The notes under the pieces were generated by a model. The model did no database searches, was not told the DNA's origin, and saw nothing but the letters and a program-made list of their open reading frames with translations. This document shows, in pieces, positions 40,931-51,889 of a stretch of 64,000 nucleotides of DNA. The first letter of the stretch is position 1; every line of letters begins with the position of its first letter. The stretch spans positions 29,452,066 to 29,516,065 of the forward strand of contig OY759215.1 of assembly GCA_963662175.1 (NCBI GenBank), written 5' to 3'. Source of the DNA: Aradus depressus (lineage: Eukaryota; Arthropoda; Insecta; Hemiptera; Aradidae). The position numbers and the translations under genes were made by a program.

Positions 40931-41145
40931 TTGCTTATTGGCTTTATAAATTAAGTTCTCATGAATATTAAAATTTATTTACAAAATGTGAGTTAGAATT
41001 TGAATATATTCATATTTTGTAGGTATCTTTACTAATTAGTGAGGATTTAGCAAAGTGGTAATCCTTTTGACGTATGTCTGATGGATCAAAGCTTCACAAG
41101 AGAATAAAAGAACGTTGTGAAACCGTTGACAGCAGGTAAAACTTT
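40931..41145 (+). repeat. Local duplication, copy 2 (empty SINE site)
   Basis: TTGCTTATTGGCTTTATAAATTAAG..CATGAATATTAAAATTTATTTACAAAATGTG and GTGAAACCGTTGACAGCAGG; uninterrupted counterpart of 39638-40200. Confidence 0.85.
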
Positions 41146-41754
41146 GAAAAAAGACCGGTTCTGTGTGTTGTAAAAATTTTCCAGTGAACGCTTGGTTATT
41201 TGAAACGGTCCCTAGGGGAGGAAGGCTAAAGTTAAATTTTCAAAAGTTGAGAAAGGGGAGTTGAATTTGAAAAAAAAAGAAAAAAAAAACAGTTTTGACC
41301 CAACCGTGAAAATGTGTTTGGGTAATTACAGTTGGAGTGAGAATTTTTGTTGACAGCGTCAGTTGGGGCCATAATTGGAAAGCCGGCATGGTTTCATGGC
41401 ATGTCTATGCTACCAGAACGGGCCTTTTGGCAAATATTAGCCCATAGCCCCCAGACTCCACAAATTCGAATTTATATTGCTTTACCCTCGTTGCCTGGTT
41501 GTATGTACAAACTGTATGTATATCCGAATATGTTTGTCTGCCTCACCTTGCAACCTTTATTCCCTGGCAACCGCAACATACCAGATAAATAATGTATTTC
41601 CACTGAGTTGTCCAGTTTAATTACATTAATATCCTTTAGAAGAATTCTACATGGGAACTATAGGAGCCAGTGGCTCCCCTACTGACTGAATTCGAATGCT
41701 CACTTTTTTTTTTTACTTCCTTATACCTATCCCATCCTGATGTCTCAAAAATGT
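41146..41754. other. Repeat-free sequence
   Basis: An 81-codon open stretch (41347-41592) lacks a domain I know. Otherwise nothing. Confidence 0.3.
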
Positions 41755-42345
41755 AGTCTAACCTCTAACAATTTTTATTATTATAAGCTTATCCGGCTTT
41801 CAAGGTTGTCATTAGTACAAAATGTTTATGCTTAAATCAGCAAATATAAATAAATTATTTTAAAAAAGAAACCAACATTTATCGAATTTTTATTTATGTT
41901 ATTCGTTTCATCGTATACAACTAATATTTTTAAACACTTATTTTAGTGAAAACTGACATTATTGCAGAGATATTGTGAAATAATTCAAATGGACTTGAAA
42001 AATAAAATAAAACTTGTTTATTTAATATATTGTCTAATTTCACTAACTATATATACATGGGAGTACTTTCGGTATTTCTACCATCCTCAGCCAAAAGCAT
42101 AAGAGATAAGACATCTCAAGATAAGGAGTCTTATCTCTTATGCTTTTGGCTGAGGATGGTAGAAATACCGAAAGTACTCCCATGTATATATAGTTAGTGA
42201 AATTAGACAATATATTAAATAAACAAGTTTTATTTTATTTTTCAAGTCCACTTATTTTAGTAATTAAAATTTTATTTTTGACAGCCTGATGAGAGCAACC
42301 TCGAAAGCCGGCTAGTATATAATAAAATATGTGAGAGGTCAGAAA
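41755..42345. mobile_element. FB2 fold-back element carrying an FB3 palindrome
   Basis: Left end TCTAACCTCTAACAATTTTTATTAT..CCGGCTTTCAAGG matches inversely the right end CCTCGAAAGCCGGCTAG..AATAAAATATGTGAGAGGTCAGA (to 42345). A near-perfect FB3 palindrome (41990-42255) lies inside. CACTTATTTTAGT flanks FB3 on both sides (about 41937 and 42251), possibly its insertion duplication. Confidence 0.75.
41990..42255. mobile_element. FB3 palindrome, ~117-bp arms
   Basis: TGGACTTGAAAAATAAAATA at the left is the exact inverse of the right end (TATTTTATTTTTCAAGTCCA). Arms include TTAGTGAAATTAGACAATAT and CTGAGGATGGTAGAAATACC; arms appear identical over about 117 bp, with a ~26-bp spacer. Transcribed, it would form a very long hairpin. 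Confidence 0.95.
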
Positions 42346-42379
42346 ACATTTTGATTGTGTAACCTGTGTTATATTACAG

Positions 42380-42450
42380 ATGTACTACTGAGGATGATAT
42401 ATTGTGTTGAGTGTTTATTAAATAAATAGTGGAAAGACAACTTCTTGTTT
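42380..42450 (+). repeat. FB1-related end fragment
   Basis: GATGTACTACTGAGGATGATATATTGTGTTGAG then AATAAATAGTGGAAAGACAACTTCTTGTTTC; resembles the FB1 end with a changed stem. Confidence 0.55.
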
Positions 42451-43099
42451 CATTGTATTCCCTCACAAGATATGAAAGTTCTTTTACAGGCTTGTGTTAA
42501 ATTATATTTAAAAATACAAACCTACTTTTTCAGTATAGAATAGTATAGAATGTAGACAAAAGAAATTTTTTCAGTGTGCAGCCACCGGACTTTCCGGAAG
42601 TTGAAATGCCAACCGCTTCCTTAACTGATATACAAGAATGGTTCGCACTCAGCAAATTGACTTAGTTTATAACCTAACCTTTCAGCTCTATTGTCAAAAA
42701 AAATATATACAATTTTTTTTCTTTCATTTTTTGGAATCAGGGGTTGAAAAACATGAAATTCCAGTAGTAAACCAAAAACTAATTTTTTTTAATTTATGAA
42801 ATGAAATAATTCTTCTTTCTAATGAAAAATCATATCCTTTATAAAAAAAGAACACTGATTGTTAAAACTATTTTCCGTAAAAACTAACTTACGTTGTTAA
42901 ACGCAATTTCTTACAATGCCCAAGAGGTTTTTATTAATGCATTTTCGAACCCGAAATTTTCTGTTCAAAATTCAATTTCCTATAAGATTGCAAAGTATCG
43001 ATGTACCAGCTTGTTATACCCTGCACACACACTTGCATCTGTTGGAAATGATAATATACTGTATGCAGAAACATGAATCATTTACTTGAGTAACTCTAT
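42451..43099. other. AT-rich, nothing recognised
   Basis: No motif-bearing ORF. Confidence 0.4.
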
Positions 43100-43230
43100 G
43101 CTACAAGTGAAGTTGAGTAATCAATTAGAAATTCGTTGATGAGTTATCACCGGATTTTCATGTTTCCGACTCTCTGAACATAAAAAAAATTATGCTTTTA
43201 TCTGTTCTGTGTTTCTCGATAACAAATTGT
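43100..43230 (+). repeat. rep140 leader only
   Basis: GTAATCAATTAGAAATTCGTTGATGAGTTATCACCGGATTTTCATGTTTCCGAC. Confidence 0.6.
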
Positions 43231-43734
43231 CAATATTAAAAAAAAAAAAAATTGTTTTATTTGTTAATGAATAAACTATTTATTTCTCAAAATTGTTCAC
43301 AAATGTAGCTTTTGATAGTTGCCATCTTTAATTACATTATAAATTCTGAAAATAGTTGGTTGTGTACAATGAAAGTTTCGTCTGTCTTAAAATGCAGGAA
43401 GTCTTTCTATCAGATCGACCTTTCCGACCATATTTTAATATTTAATTAAGACAGAAACATCTTGTAATTATTTATTTATTCATGGAACTCCAGACTAAAT
43501 GGGAGAAAAATAGAGAAGTTGTTCAATAATAGAACATCATCTATTGTATTCTAAAGAGAAAGGATGTATTTAAATAATACTTTGGATCATCAATAAAGAA
43601 AACATTAGCGTAAGGTACCCTTTGTTCACGAAATAAAGGAATACTGTAGTTAAGTGTCAAGTGGAGATCATTGATACTTGCTTGTCAAGGACGTAACCTA
43701 CTTACAGACAGACTGCCGTGTGTCTTCGGGGTGA

Positions 43735-43836
43735 AAATGGGTAAAATTTCGCATTCTCACAGTGAGGCTCATGTCTACCATAGCGGCGAAAGAACTCTCT
43801 GGTTGTAGACGATATGACCTCGTAGGTTAAAGCCTC
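43735..43836 (+). repeat. SINE-1 3' fragment
   Basis: GTAAAATTTCGCATTCTCACAGTGAGGCTCATGTC, GGCGAAAGAACTCTCTGGTTGTAGACGATATGACCTCGTAG. Confidence 0.7.
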
Positions 43837-44014
43837 ATTAAAAAAAATTCAATGATTTTAAGTTTTAAGTATACTGGTAACTGAATAAAAGAATCAAATT
43901 CCAAAATCTTGAGTTTCTTTACATTTTTGAGCAAAAATAGCCTATCTCAAACGATTATCGATGCTCGCTCGACCTCAAAAAATCATACGAGTCCAATTAG
44001 TACTTTTTTAGTTA

Positions 44015-44046
44015 TGTTAGTTACTGTGACTCATGCTCGGGCTTTA
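44015..44046 (-). repeat. SINE-1 tail fragment, antisense
   Basis: GTTAGTTACTGTGACTCATGCTCGGGCTTTA, then an abrupt junction into AT-rich sequence. Confidence 0.6.
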
Positions 44047-44370
44047 TAATAATAATAATATTTATTTCCATTAAACCATGGTAGTAGGTTTTATCATAAG
44101 AATGTATACATTAAGATAGCTTATAAATTATATACTTGAACAGATATTAACTCTTACAATCTGACACACATGGATTATAATTAACAATACTACTCAGAAG
44201 TAAAAATATATGAATAAATAAATACTTGAAAATATGAGTACAAAAATATTAATACATATTATACAGTAAATAAATAAAGTATATAATACTACTCTAGGTG
44301 GCAAAGTTTATGACAATCGTGGTGACAAAATACTCAGTCATAATGCGTGGACAGAAATCATATTTCAGAA

Positions 44371-44619
44371 CAGTAGTTAGTTTTTGTGACTCATGCCCGG
44401 GCTTTAACTGCGAAATCGTATCGCCTACTACCAGAACGCTCTTTCGTCACTCAACAGTGGGAGCCCTAAGTTTTGCCTTCCTAGATTTATTCATCTAGGG
44501 GTCTTTAATGAGTACCTGACATCGGGACCTTTCGAAGGAGGGCGTGCTTTTTTCACCTCTCAAAAAAACTTGAGCTCAGTAAGCAAGCACGCATAACACT
44601 TGGGCTACTGGCGCCCTCA
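44371..44619 (-). repeat. SINE-1 copy, antisense, internally deleted
   Basis: GTTAGTTTTTGTGACTCATGCCCGGGCTTTAAC to GGGCTACTGGCGCCCTC; box B region largely deleted. Confidence 0.8.
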
Positions 44620-44789
44620 ATTTCTGAATAATATATGTATTTATTGAACTCTTCGGTGTACGAACTAATTTCACTTCTTTGTAATATTTTTATCTATTTA
44701 AATGTAATTTTCCGAAAAAATGGGATGAAGGGCTAGTTATCGAATGCCACACAATAACACATTTCCACTTCGACTAACCCAAAATTATC

Positions 44790-45185
44790 TCAATAGAAAC
44801 GGAAGTCGTTGTTCGAATGGAGGAGGCTCAGTAATGAAATGAAGTCAAAGGGAAGTCCTTTTAACGGAAATTAGGGCCCTTATTCCTCTGGTAATTATCA
44901 GATAAGGCGAGGAGGAGGGCGGTGACAGAATAGAGATGGTAATCTTGGTAGAAGGGCCAGCCTGGTAACAATGGATCAGGAATCACAACACTCCTCATCC
45001 TCCCTGTGTCTACCCTAATCCATCCTTATAATCCTTCAACAACTGGAGTACAGTGACGCGTTCCTTATCCAATTGTTGATTGCCAGTGCTGTCGACGTTA
45101 TCGAAGAACAATTGCGGTGGACAAACTGGGATGCATTCTTAGTAAGCCCTCATCCTTGGCTGTTCGCTTAATCCCGCATATAAAG
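44790..45185. promoter_or_regulatory. Repeat-free island with TAATCC cluster and GATA site
   Basis: TAATCC at 45016-45021, 45029-45034 and 45169-45174; AGATAAGG (GATA-type) near 44900; CCTGGTAACA near 44960, also present in the island at about 49895. No ORF. Regulatory role inferred only. Confidence 0.3.
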
Positions 45186-45419
45186 GAATTCTATTTTATC
45201 GAATAACGTTTCTGTGGGCAAACTAGGATGCATATTAGTAAGTTCTCTATAACAATAATTTATGAGAGAAGAAAAAATAAAGGAAAAAACTGAAGTGCAG
45301 TGACCAACAGAGCATTTGAGCGTGTTAAAACATCTTATCAGGCGATCTATCCATCCAGTCCTGGGAAGATGTCAAGATGATATTTCTGGTTTAGGCAAGA
45401 CATTTTCGACTTTTTACCG

Positions 45420-45830
45420 AGCAGTAATATCCAAAGACTTTTCAAAGTATAGGGTCAGAAATTTGATGTTGCGTTTTCACCAACATTTAATGTATTTCGA
45501 TCCTCAAATTCGAAAAATAAAAAAAAAAAAAAAAATGTGTATTTGTGAACACGATAACTCCCGATATAATGAATATATCGACTCGAAATTTTCTATTGAA
45601 CATCAGTCATTTCGGTCAAAGGGAAGCACGAAAGTTGGAATGTTGATCCAAAACCCCATAAGGACATTTTTTCAGCGAAATCGGCCAAAGGCAAGGGAAT
45701 TAATGAATGTATCGATACAGAATTTAGTGCGAGGATTCAGAAATCGTCTCTTGATTTTAAGCAAAAAATAAATTGATTAATTTGCGCTGGGAAAAGTAAA
45801 TTGCCGTTTCACCGACGAATTTTTTTTTGT
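45420..45830 (+). repeat. rep140, leader plus ~2.5 monomers
   Basis: AAAGTATAGGGTCAGAAATTTGATGTTGCGTTTTCACC, GTGAACACGATAACTCCCGATATAATGAATATATCGACTCG, ending GTAAATTGCCGTTTCACCGACG. Confidence 0.85.
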
Positions 45831-46234
45831 CGTCCCTCTCCGTTCTACAATACCGGTACTCTGGGCTATCGACTGTATGACTAGAATCGAAAACATGGAT
45901 TTTGAGTTCGAATACTCCCTATCAGAGGTCCCATTTCGACAGTCGCTATAGCAACAGCTCCCCTTGTTGATTCGTTCATGACATCTGTTTCTGACATGAC
46001 ACAAATCCTAAAAAAGCCTTAAATATTATACCTATTGGAGAAATTCTGTGCAGAAGAGTGGTTTCCAATGATGGAAGACCTCTACCACTCTTATATTGAA
46101 CTATCTGATTGACCGGTTAGTAAGTGTAACAGGATTCTACGTGTGAAATTTTATGAAAATCTGATGAAGCGTTAAAGCTAGCAGTTCATCTTTGAAATAT
46201 GCTAAGATCCAAACTATGGTCTACGAGTATGTGT
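45831..46234. other. Nothing recognised
   Basis: Mixed composition, no gene signal. Confidence 0.35.
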
Positions 46235-46430
46235 TGTTGGTTATTATAACTCATGACCGAGCTTTAACTTCAAGGTCATATCGCCTACTACCAGAGCGCT
46301 CTCAGTGGTGAACATGAGTCTGATTCTACAGTGGGAGTCTTAAATCTTGTCTACCCACGTTAAGTTACCTAGGATCTGTACCTGACATCCGCTTAGCGCG
46401 GGACCATCGCTTAACCCTTGGCGTATAAGA
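46235..46430 (-). repeat. SINE-1 3' part, antisense
   Basis: ATAACTCATGACCGAGCTTTAACTTCAAGGTCATATCGCCTACTACC to GGACCATCGCTTAACCC; head missing. Confidence 0.8.
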
Positions 46431-46720
46431 GATACTACATGTAAATTTGAACCGTAGAACTACTTCTCATTTTTGATAAATTCCCTGCAAATTTTGTGAA
46501 TATACGTTCAGCCGTTTTCCCGAAGTTCGGGACACAAGTAGTTCCAAATATAATTTAAATTCTTACTATGTGTCGTATGATTCCAATGATTAACTTATTA
46601 TTTTATTTATTTATTTTCAGGTAAGTTGTCTTCAACTGTATCACTAACATTTAAGAGAAATTGACATGGCGTGACGAGTAAGTAAGCATAATTTTGTTAT
46701 TCTATCAGAGTATCCTCTAA

Positions 46721-46842
46721 TAATCCCGCGCCAGTGACTATCACTCATCCTTTGATTCAGGTTTTGAGGGAACTTAATCCCCCGCCAGTGACCATCACTC
46801 ATACAGATTCTGGTTTTGAGGGAACTTAATCCCGCGCCGTGT
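46721..46842 (+). repeat. ~53-bp tandem repeat with TAATCCCGCGCC
   Basis: TAATCCC starts at 46721, 46775 and 46827, followed by (G/C)CGCC and mostly AGTGAC(T/C)ATCACTCAT, and preceded in units 2-3 by GGTTTTGAGGGAACT. Confidence 0.85.
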
Positions 46843-46892
46843 CAGTAAGAAGTGGGACGAGATTTCTCATAGAAACAAAGGACGTTGTCTTC

Positions 46893-47224
46893 CTACTGTT
46901 TTATTTTTGACCAGAACCGGTTTTCAACGCGACAGCGTCATCTATGAATGTATACATATAAAATATAAATAATGAAGAGTAACTAGCAAATCTTGAAGCA
47001 TCAGGGTACATAGTAGCAAAACAAAAAACGTGCTTACCCCACCCGTACGGTGTAGAGGGTAAAGGACTACTGGTTCAATGGAATGGGGGGATAGCGAGGT
47101 TCATTCACTCTACGTACAAAAAAACATTCAAAAATATACACAATAACTGAACAAATCAATCATAGTGCCACTGATGATGATGCTGTCGCGTTGAAAACTG
47201 GTTCTGATCAAAAATAAAATAGTG
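46893..47224. mobile_element. FB1 element, short complete form
   Basis: Left AGAAACAAAGGACGTTGTCTTCCTACTGTTTTATTTTTGACCAGAACCGG, right CTGATGATGATGCTGTCGCGTTGAAAACTGG..AAAAATAAAATAGTGGGAT. About 330 bp, lacking the long interior of 24066-24920. Confidence 0.85.
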
Positions 47225-47400
47225 GGATCCTCCACAATGGCCTCGAGCCTTTGCGATGTCAGGTAAATGTTAAAGAACCCTTTAACCTGAGTAGGCATAA
47301 TTTAGGACTCTCACAATAGATATAACAGAGAAGCGATATCATTAGATGCTTAGGTCCCTAGGTGTACACACTAGTTCTCCTAATATATCTATCTATGTTC
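47225..47400 (+). repeat. SINE-1 with alternative tail, 5'-truncated
   Basis: GGCCTCGAGCCTTTGCGATGTCAGGTA to TTAGATGCTTAGGTCCCTAGGTGTACACAC, the tail shared with 18985-19246. It abuts FB1 directly. Confidence 0.75.
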
Positions 47401-47639
47401 GTCGCATACAAAAAAGAACAAGTATCAATGTAGGAAATACATATAATTGGTTCACTGGATAGGGAACAGTTGCAGGAGAGACTTAGGAAGTTGTTCAGTT
47501 AAGAAATCACCGTTACTAATGTTCCAAGTAACGAGTAGCCTCCGTGACTAATGTTAGATCTAACATACATTAGTGGAACAATGTATTAATGCATCTAAGT
47601 ATTTTTTAAATGTATGCCTTCATCGTATAACACATATGT

Positions 47640-47860
47640 TATTACATACTTTGTACGAAGCTGTAATCGGTCAAAAATTCAATATTGAGTTATCACCGAA
47701 ATGTCATATCTTCTGACCCCCGGATTCCGAAAATGATCTGTTTTTGTGTCTGTGAACATTTCCGATAGAATGAATGAATTGACACGAAATTTTATACGAG
47801 TTGCCAGAACCCCATTAGGATGACATTTATGGATTTTCAGCCAAAGGGAAGGACATTAAA
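47640..47860 (+). repeat. rep140, leader plus one monomer
   Basis: TACTTTGTACGAAGCTGTAATCGGTCAAAAATTCAATATTGAG to ACCCCATTAGGATGACATTTATGGATTTTCAGCC. Confidence 0.8.
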
Positions 47861-48119
47861 ATACTAGATTTAGAAATAAATAAAATAACAAATCTTGTAT
47901 AGTATACCTTTTTCAGCTTAACCCATCTTCAGCACTAAGTTCAACAGTGAAGGTTTGCCATCGTCAACCGGCGTGAGCCGAAACCTTTGGAAATTTTTGG
48001 AATTAGGCAATATATATATTAAACAAATTCTTTATTTGTATATTTTTGATTAAAAACATATATTTAGTTTTGGATTTTCAAAAGAAAAACATAGGTTTTG
48101 ATTAGCTTAGAGGTAGCAT

Positions 48120-48362
48120 AGGTTTTTATCTGAGAGGTGAAAAAAAACATTGAGCACGCCGTCCTTCGAATGGGAGGTTAAGAGATGATTCCCAGCTTGT
48201 ACAATGTCCAGGTACACTTTAAAGTCCCCTATCCTCAATGAAACAACCTTGGTAGGCAAAATTTAGGACTCCCATAGTAGAGTCGGGCTCATGTCCACCA
48301 GAGACAATGATAGAGCGCTCTGGCATTATACTTTATGACCTCGTAGTTAAAGCCCGGGCAAC
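48120..48362 (+). repeat. SINE-1 copy, head missing
   Basis: TGAGCACGCCGTCCTTCGAATGGGAGG to TATGACCTCGTAGTTAAAGCCCGGGCA. It sits about 55 bp upstream of the full copy. Confidence 0.85.
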
Positions 48363-48417
48363 TAGGTTTTATTGTTCTAGAATATTATACAAAATATTAT
48401 AAAATGATATAAAACAA

Positions 48418-48758
48418 ATGAGGGCGCCGGTAGCTCAGTGGTATGCGTGCTTGCCTTCTGAGCTCTAGGTCGTGGGTTCGAAACCCGACCGAGGCCCTTA
48501 GTTTATTTTATCTGGGAGGTAAAATAAACTTAAGCACGCCGTCCTTCGGATGGGATGTTAAGCGATGATCCCGAGCCTGTACGATGTCAGGTACTCGTTG
48601 TAGACCCCTGCCCTAGGTGAATAAAAATTTAGGGTAGGCAAAATTTAGGACTCCCGCACTAGAGTCGGGCTCTTGTCCACCAGTGACGAAAGAGCGCTCT
48701 GGTAGTAGGCGATATGACCTCATAGTGAAAGCCCGGTCATGAGTCATAATAAATCACA
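48418..48758 (+). mobile_element. SINE-1, full length
   Basis: GAGGGCGCCGGTAGCTCAGTGGTATGCGTGCTTGCC head, GGGTTCGAAACCC box B, tail CGGTCATGAGTCATAATAAATC. ATAAAACAA at 48409-48417 and 48759-48767 is a likely target duplication. Confidence 0.93.
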
Positions 48759-48767
48759 ATAAAACAA

Positions 48768-49149
48768 TTTTTTTAGATGAATTACAACATTAAAATAAAA
48801 ACATGTAGGAAATCACCTTTCATGTAATTTTTGAGAATCTTATTTTGTTTTTCTCTGAGACAAACTTCGTTGTTGTATATGGACGGTGTAGGTGATCACC
48901 TGAAATAAGATCTGACTGATCCTGGGAGAGGGGAGTCAACGACCTGATTTAAAAATTGAAGGCTCCAGTGTGCCCTGCACGCCTACAGCCGCCCACGCTA
49001 ATAGATTTATATTCCCTCTGTGTGTTAGTATAGAGGAGTTGAGGCACGAATCTTGGTGCATGCAAAGAGGCTTGCATCTTGGCTAAAGTGCACTTCTCGC
49101 CTATGGGCTAGCACAGTGTTGGGCCAAACTTTCTTTTAGGTGCAGGCCA
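48768..49149. other. Repeat-free sequence
   Basis: No gene recognised. Confidence 0.3.
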
Positions 49150-49224
49150 AATATAACAATTCAAACGTCAAGAAGGTCTAAAACAATAGGTTGGCTAAAA
49201 AACAATAGGTGTCGTCGTTAGAGG

Positions 49225-49565
49225 GTTTTTCAATAGAATTTGATGTTTTCCGACCTCTAAATTCCAGTAATGAAAACAAACATTTCTGTATGTCTGTGAA
49301 CCCGATAACTTCCATTAGAATGAACGTATCGACACGAAATTTTATATGTGAATCCAGTAACCTCTAACGACGACACATTTCGATGTTCAGCCAAATTGAC
49401 CAAAGGGAAGAGTTAACATAAAATTAACATAAAAACTGTAATAACGGCCGATAGAATGAATAAAACCCAATTGAGGACATACCCTGTTAAATTTCAGTGA
49501 TATCGGCCGAAGGGAAGGGAGGGGGTTCAGGAGAGGGTACTCAATTCAAAAACCCTAAGAACTGC
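49225..49565 (+). repeat. rep140, ~2.5 monomers
   Basis: GTCTGTGAACCCGATAACTTCCATTAGAATGAACGTATCGACACG, then GATATCGGCCGAAGGGAAGGGAGGGGGTTCAGGAG and AAAAACCCTAAGAACTGCCGAT. Confidence 0.85.
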
Positions 49566-49789
49566 CGATTTTTTTAATGCATTTTCAGCCTTCGTCATGT
49601 TATTGGCGATGGCATATTGTACACCATGCAATACATTATTTTTTGATATTATGGCAAACACACTCTTCAATTTGTTTGCGCAGCTGAGGGCTGTTGTAAA
49701 ACAAAACGCCGCTGTTCTAAATGTAGGCAAGGAAGGTTGAAGCTGTCAATTAGCCAGTGTTTAAGATGGAAGGAGCATGTTTGTTTTTC

Positions 49790-50135
49790 GGTAGGTACCA
49801 CACATCTCCATCCTTGAGTTCCCATTAGAGCTTCGGAGACCCCGAGGGGATCCCAGACTCAGTAAATGGAATTCGAATTAAAATGGAAATAAGGTTGGCC
49901 TGGTAACAGCCCCTTGGTGGACACCCCCCTGGCTCCACCAACCTGGGCCCCAGCTTGGAGTGGTCTTGTTCATACTAGCCGCCTCCACTTCTCCCGGGGG
50001 GCTGCCAGAACTCAGCAGCATCTAGTGTTCTCAGGTGTTATTTGCGAAAGATCAGGATTTAGGTTTAAAGAATGTGATGTGGCACTAACAGGGACTTTCT
50101 TACAGATCTCGTCCTTTTTTCACAGGTTGCCAAAT
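49790..50135. other. Repeat-free GC-rich island
   Basis: The most GC-rich non-repetitive stretch of this part (49880-50030). Contains CCTGGTAACAG, also in the island at 44960. A 74-codon open stretch has no known domain. Candidate conserved element or exon; undecided. Confidence 0.3.
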
Positions 50136-50139
50136 TAAA

Positions 50140-50345
50140 TAATATTTAGATTATAAGTCTGACCTCTTACAGATTTTATTAATTTTTTTACTAACCGGCT
50201 TTAGAGGTGGCCCTCATTAATTTAACAATTTAAAATTTCATGGGTCAGATATGTTATTCCTGTTCCCCTTCTGAGCCACAACTCTATATTATTGTAACAG
50301 ACTGTCTGATGATGAGGGCAACCTCGAAAGCCGGCTAGATTCTCA
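50140..50345. mobile_element. FB2 fold-back element, short form
   Basis: Left TCTGACCTCTTACAGATTTTATTAATTT..CTAACCGGCTTTAGAGGTGGCCCTCATTAA; right CTGATGATGAGGGCAACCTCGAAAGCCGGCTAG. Interior GATATGTTATTCCTGTTCCCC is shared with 35893. Confidence 0.85.
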
Positions 50346-50389
50346 TTTTTCTCAATACATCAGCCCTCTCCACCCTCAAATTCATTTCA

Positions 50390-50585
50390 AACTGACATTA
50401 ACTCAGTATATGACAGTTTTCTTTGTTCCATTTGTACAGCATAATTCTGAGAGTGACTTTTTTGTAGATATAATACCAGTATGGAAATGAATTTGTGAGG
50501 GGGAAGGGACACACAGATCAAACAGATATGTAAAAAAGTGGTGGGTATAAGAAAATCCAGTTTTGATCACATCACATATATTTTC
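50390..50585 (+). repeat. M200 copy, degraded
   Basis: ATAATTCTGAGAGTGACTTTTTTG, CCAGTATGGAAATGAATTTGTGAGGGGGAAGGG, GGGTATAAGAAAATCCAGTTTTGATCACATCACAT. Confidence 0.7.
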
Positions 50586-51059
50586 TTTATTTTTTTTTTT
50601 TATCCTTTTTAATAAAATCCTACCATTAATAAAAAAAAAAATATTTTAAGATCTGTTGCTATGCGTTACTAATTACACCCTGGTAATTTACATACATAAA
50701 GGTTAATACCTATATAAACAATGATGGGTAAGTAAATGTCTAACTAAGAGATCAATTAAACTCTAGAAAGCAAGAGGTTTTTTTACTGCTCGGGGTCTGC
50801 AATAACGGAACCGAGGCAGGCTATGGAGGCTACCTCCAGAGGTATCCTGGATGCAGTGCTGCTGTAGAGACCAACACAATAAGGTACAAAAAAAAAAAAA
50901 ATACATGTATTTATGTATTTATAAAAACTAATTTTAGTGCTAGCTAATCTAATGACGTATTACTCTACTCTTAGTAAACTATCAGTGTGCTGCTGTTGAG
51001 ACCAACACAACAGGGCACAAAAACGAAAAAACATATATTTATATAGAAGCGATCTAACG
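50586..51059. other. AT-rich; imperfect ~130-bp duplication
   Basis: GTGCTGCTGTAGAGACCAACACAATAAGGTACAAAAA (50855) recurs as GTGCTGCTGTTGAGACCAACACAACAGGGCACAAAAA (50988), each followed by ATATATTTATAT-type sequence. Confidence 0.6.
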
Positions 51060-51600
51060 CAGTTGTTACTTCCCCAGTGATAATACATAGTACGAAAATC
51101 CGAGGATGAGTTTTCAACCGAATTTCATGCTTCAAGTTCTCCTGTATATGATTTTCGCGTTGATGCTTGTCTTTGCGTCTGTCGGTGTGTTAATATAATT
51201 AAAAGCCCCCTAACGCAGATGTTACTTCCCCAGTGCGATTTTCAACTAATTTTCCTCTTTTCCTCTACCGATTAATTTACCGATTTTCTTGAAAATAGGT
51301 GCTTTCTATAAGTGTCTTGATATATTTGTTGTGTACCTACCCCCTTGATTATTCGTTCTTATGAGGTTTTGGATCGATATATTTTGTGTTGATATTTTCA
51401 TTCTTTTGGGAGTTATAACACAGACTGGCATTTTATTATATTTAGAATTCGATTTAGCTACAATTCAACATGGGTTGCCCTCATGGGGTTCTGGATATAT
51501 TGGATTTCGAATTAGGGGGTCCGAAGATATGGAATTCAGGTGTCTGACAGATTTCATAACTTCTCTTATACTTGGCTTAGCTGCAGAAGTAATATAATCT
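51060..51600. repeat. rep140-related sequence, degraded
   Basis: TTACTTCCCCAGTG occurs twice (51067, 51222); leader-like CCGAGGATGAGTTTTCAACCGAATTTCATGC at 51102, antisense monomer pieces after 51250. Confidence 0.5.
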
Positions 51601-51889
51601 GGATAATACTGCGCCTATTACAGAGCAGTTCGCACTGATCACATTTATATTTTTATCGTATATCGATAAGTTATATGTTAATCCTAATATTTATATTGGA
51701 TTGGATCTTCGATATTAATTAATGATAAATCTGCATCCATCAGACTTATCCTGTTAAGGTTTTATTTTTTGTATATATATTTTTTTTACTATGATAAATT
51801 CGAACCTGACTCATATCGTAATTAGGGGATTTCAATTTTTTTTTTTTTTTTTTTTTTTCTTTTATAAACCTCCAAATTGAAGGCTATCC
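51601..51889. other. AT-rich, long T run
   Basis: T run at about 51836-51859; no gene. Confidence 0.4.

Noticed and set aside
45316..45771. 151-codon open stretch on the plus strand
   Set aside because: It runs through rep140 sequence and a poly-A (polylysine) run; the longest open frame here is a by-product of the repeat.
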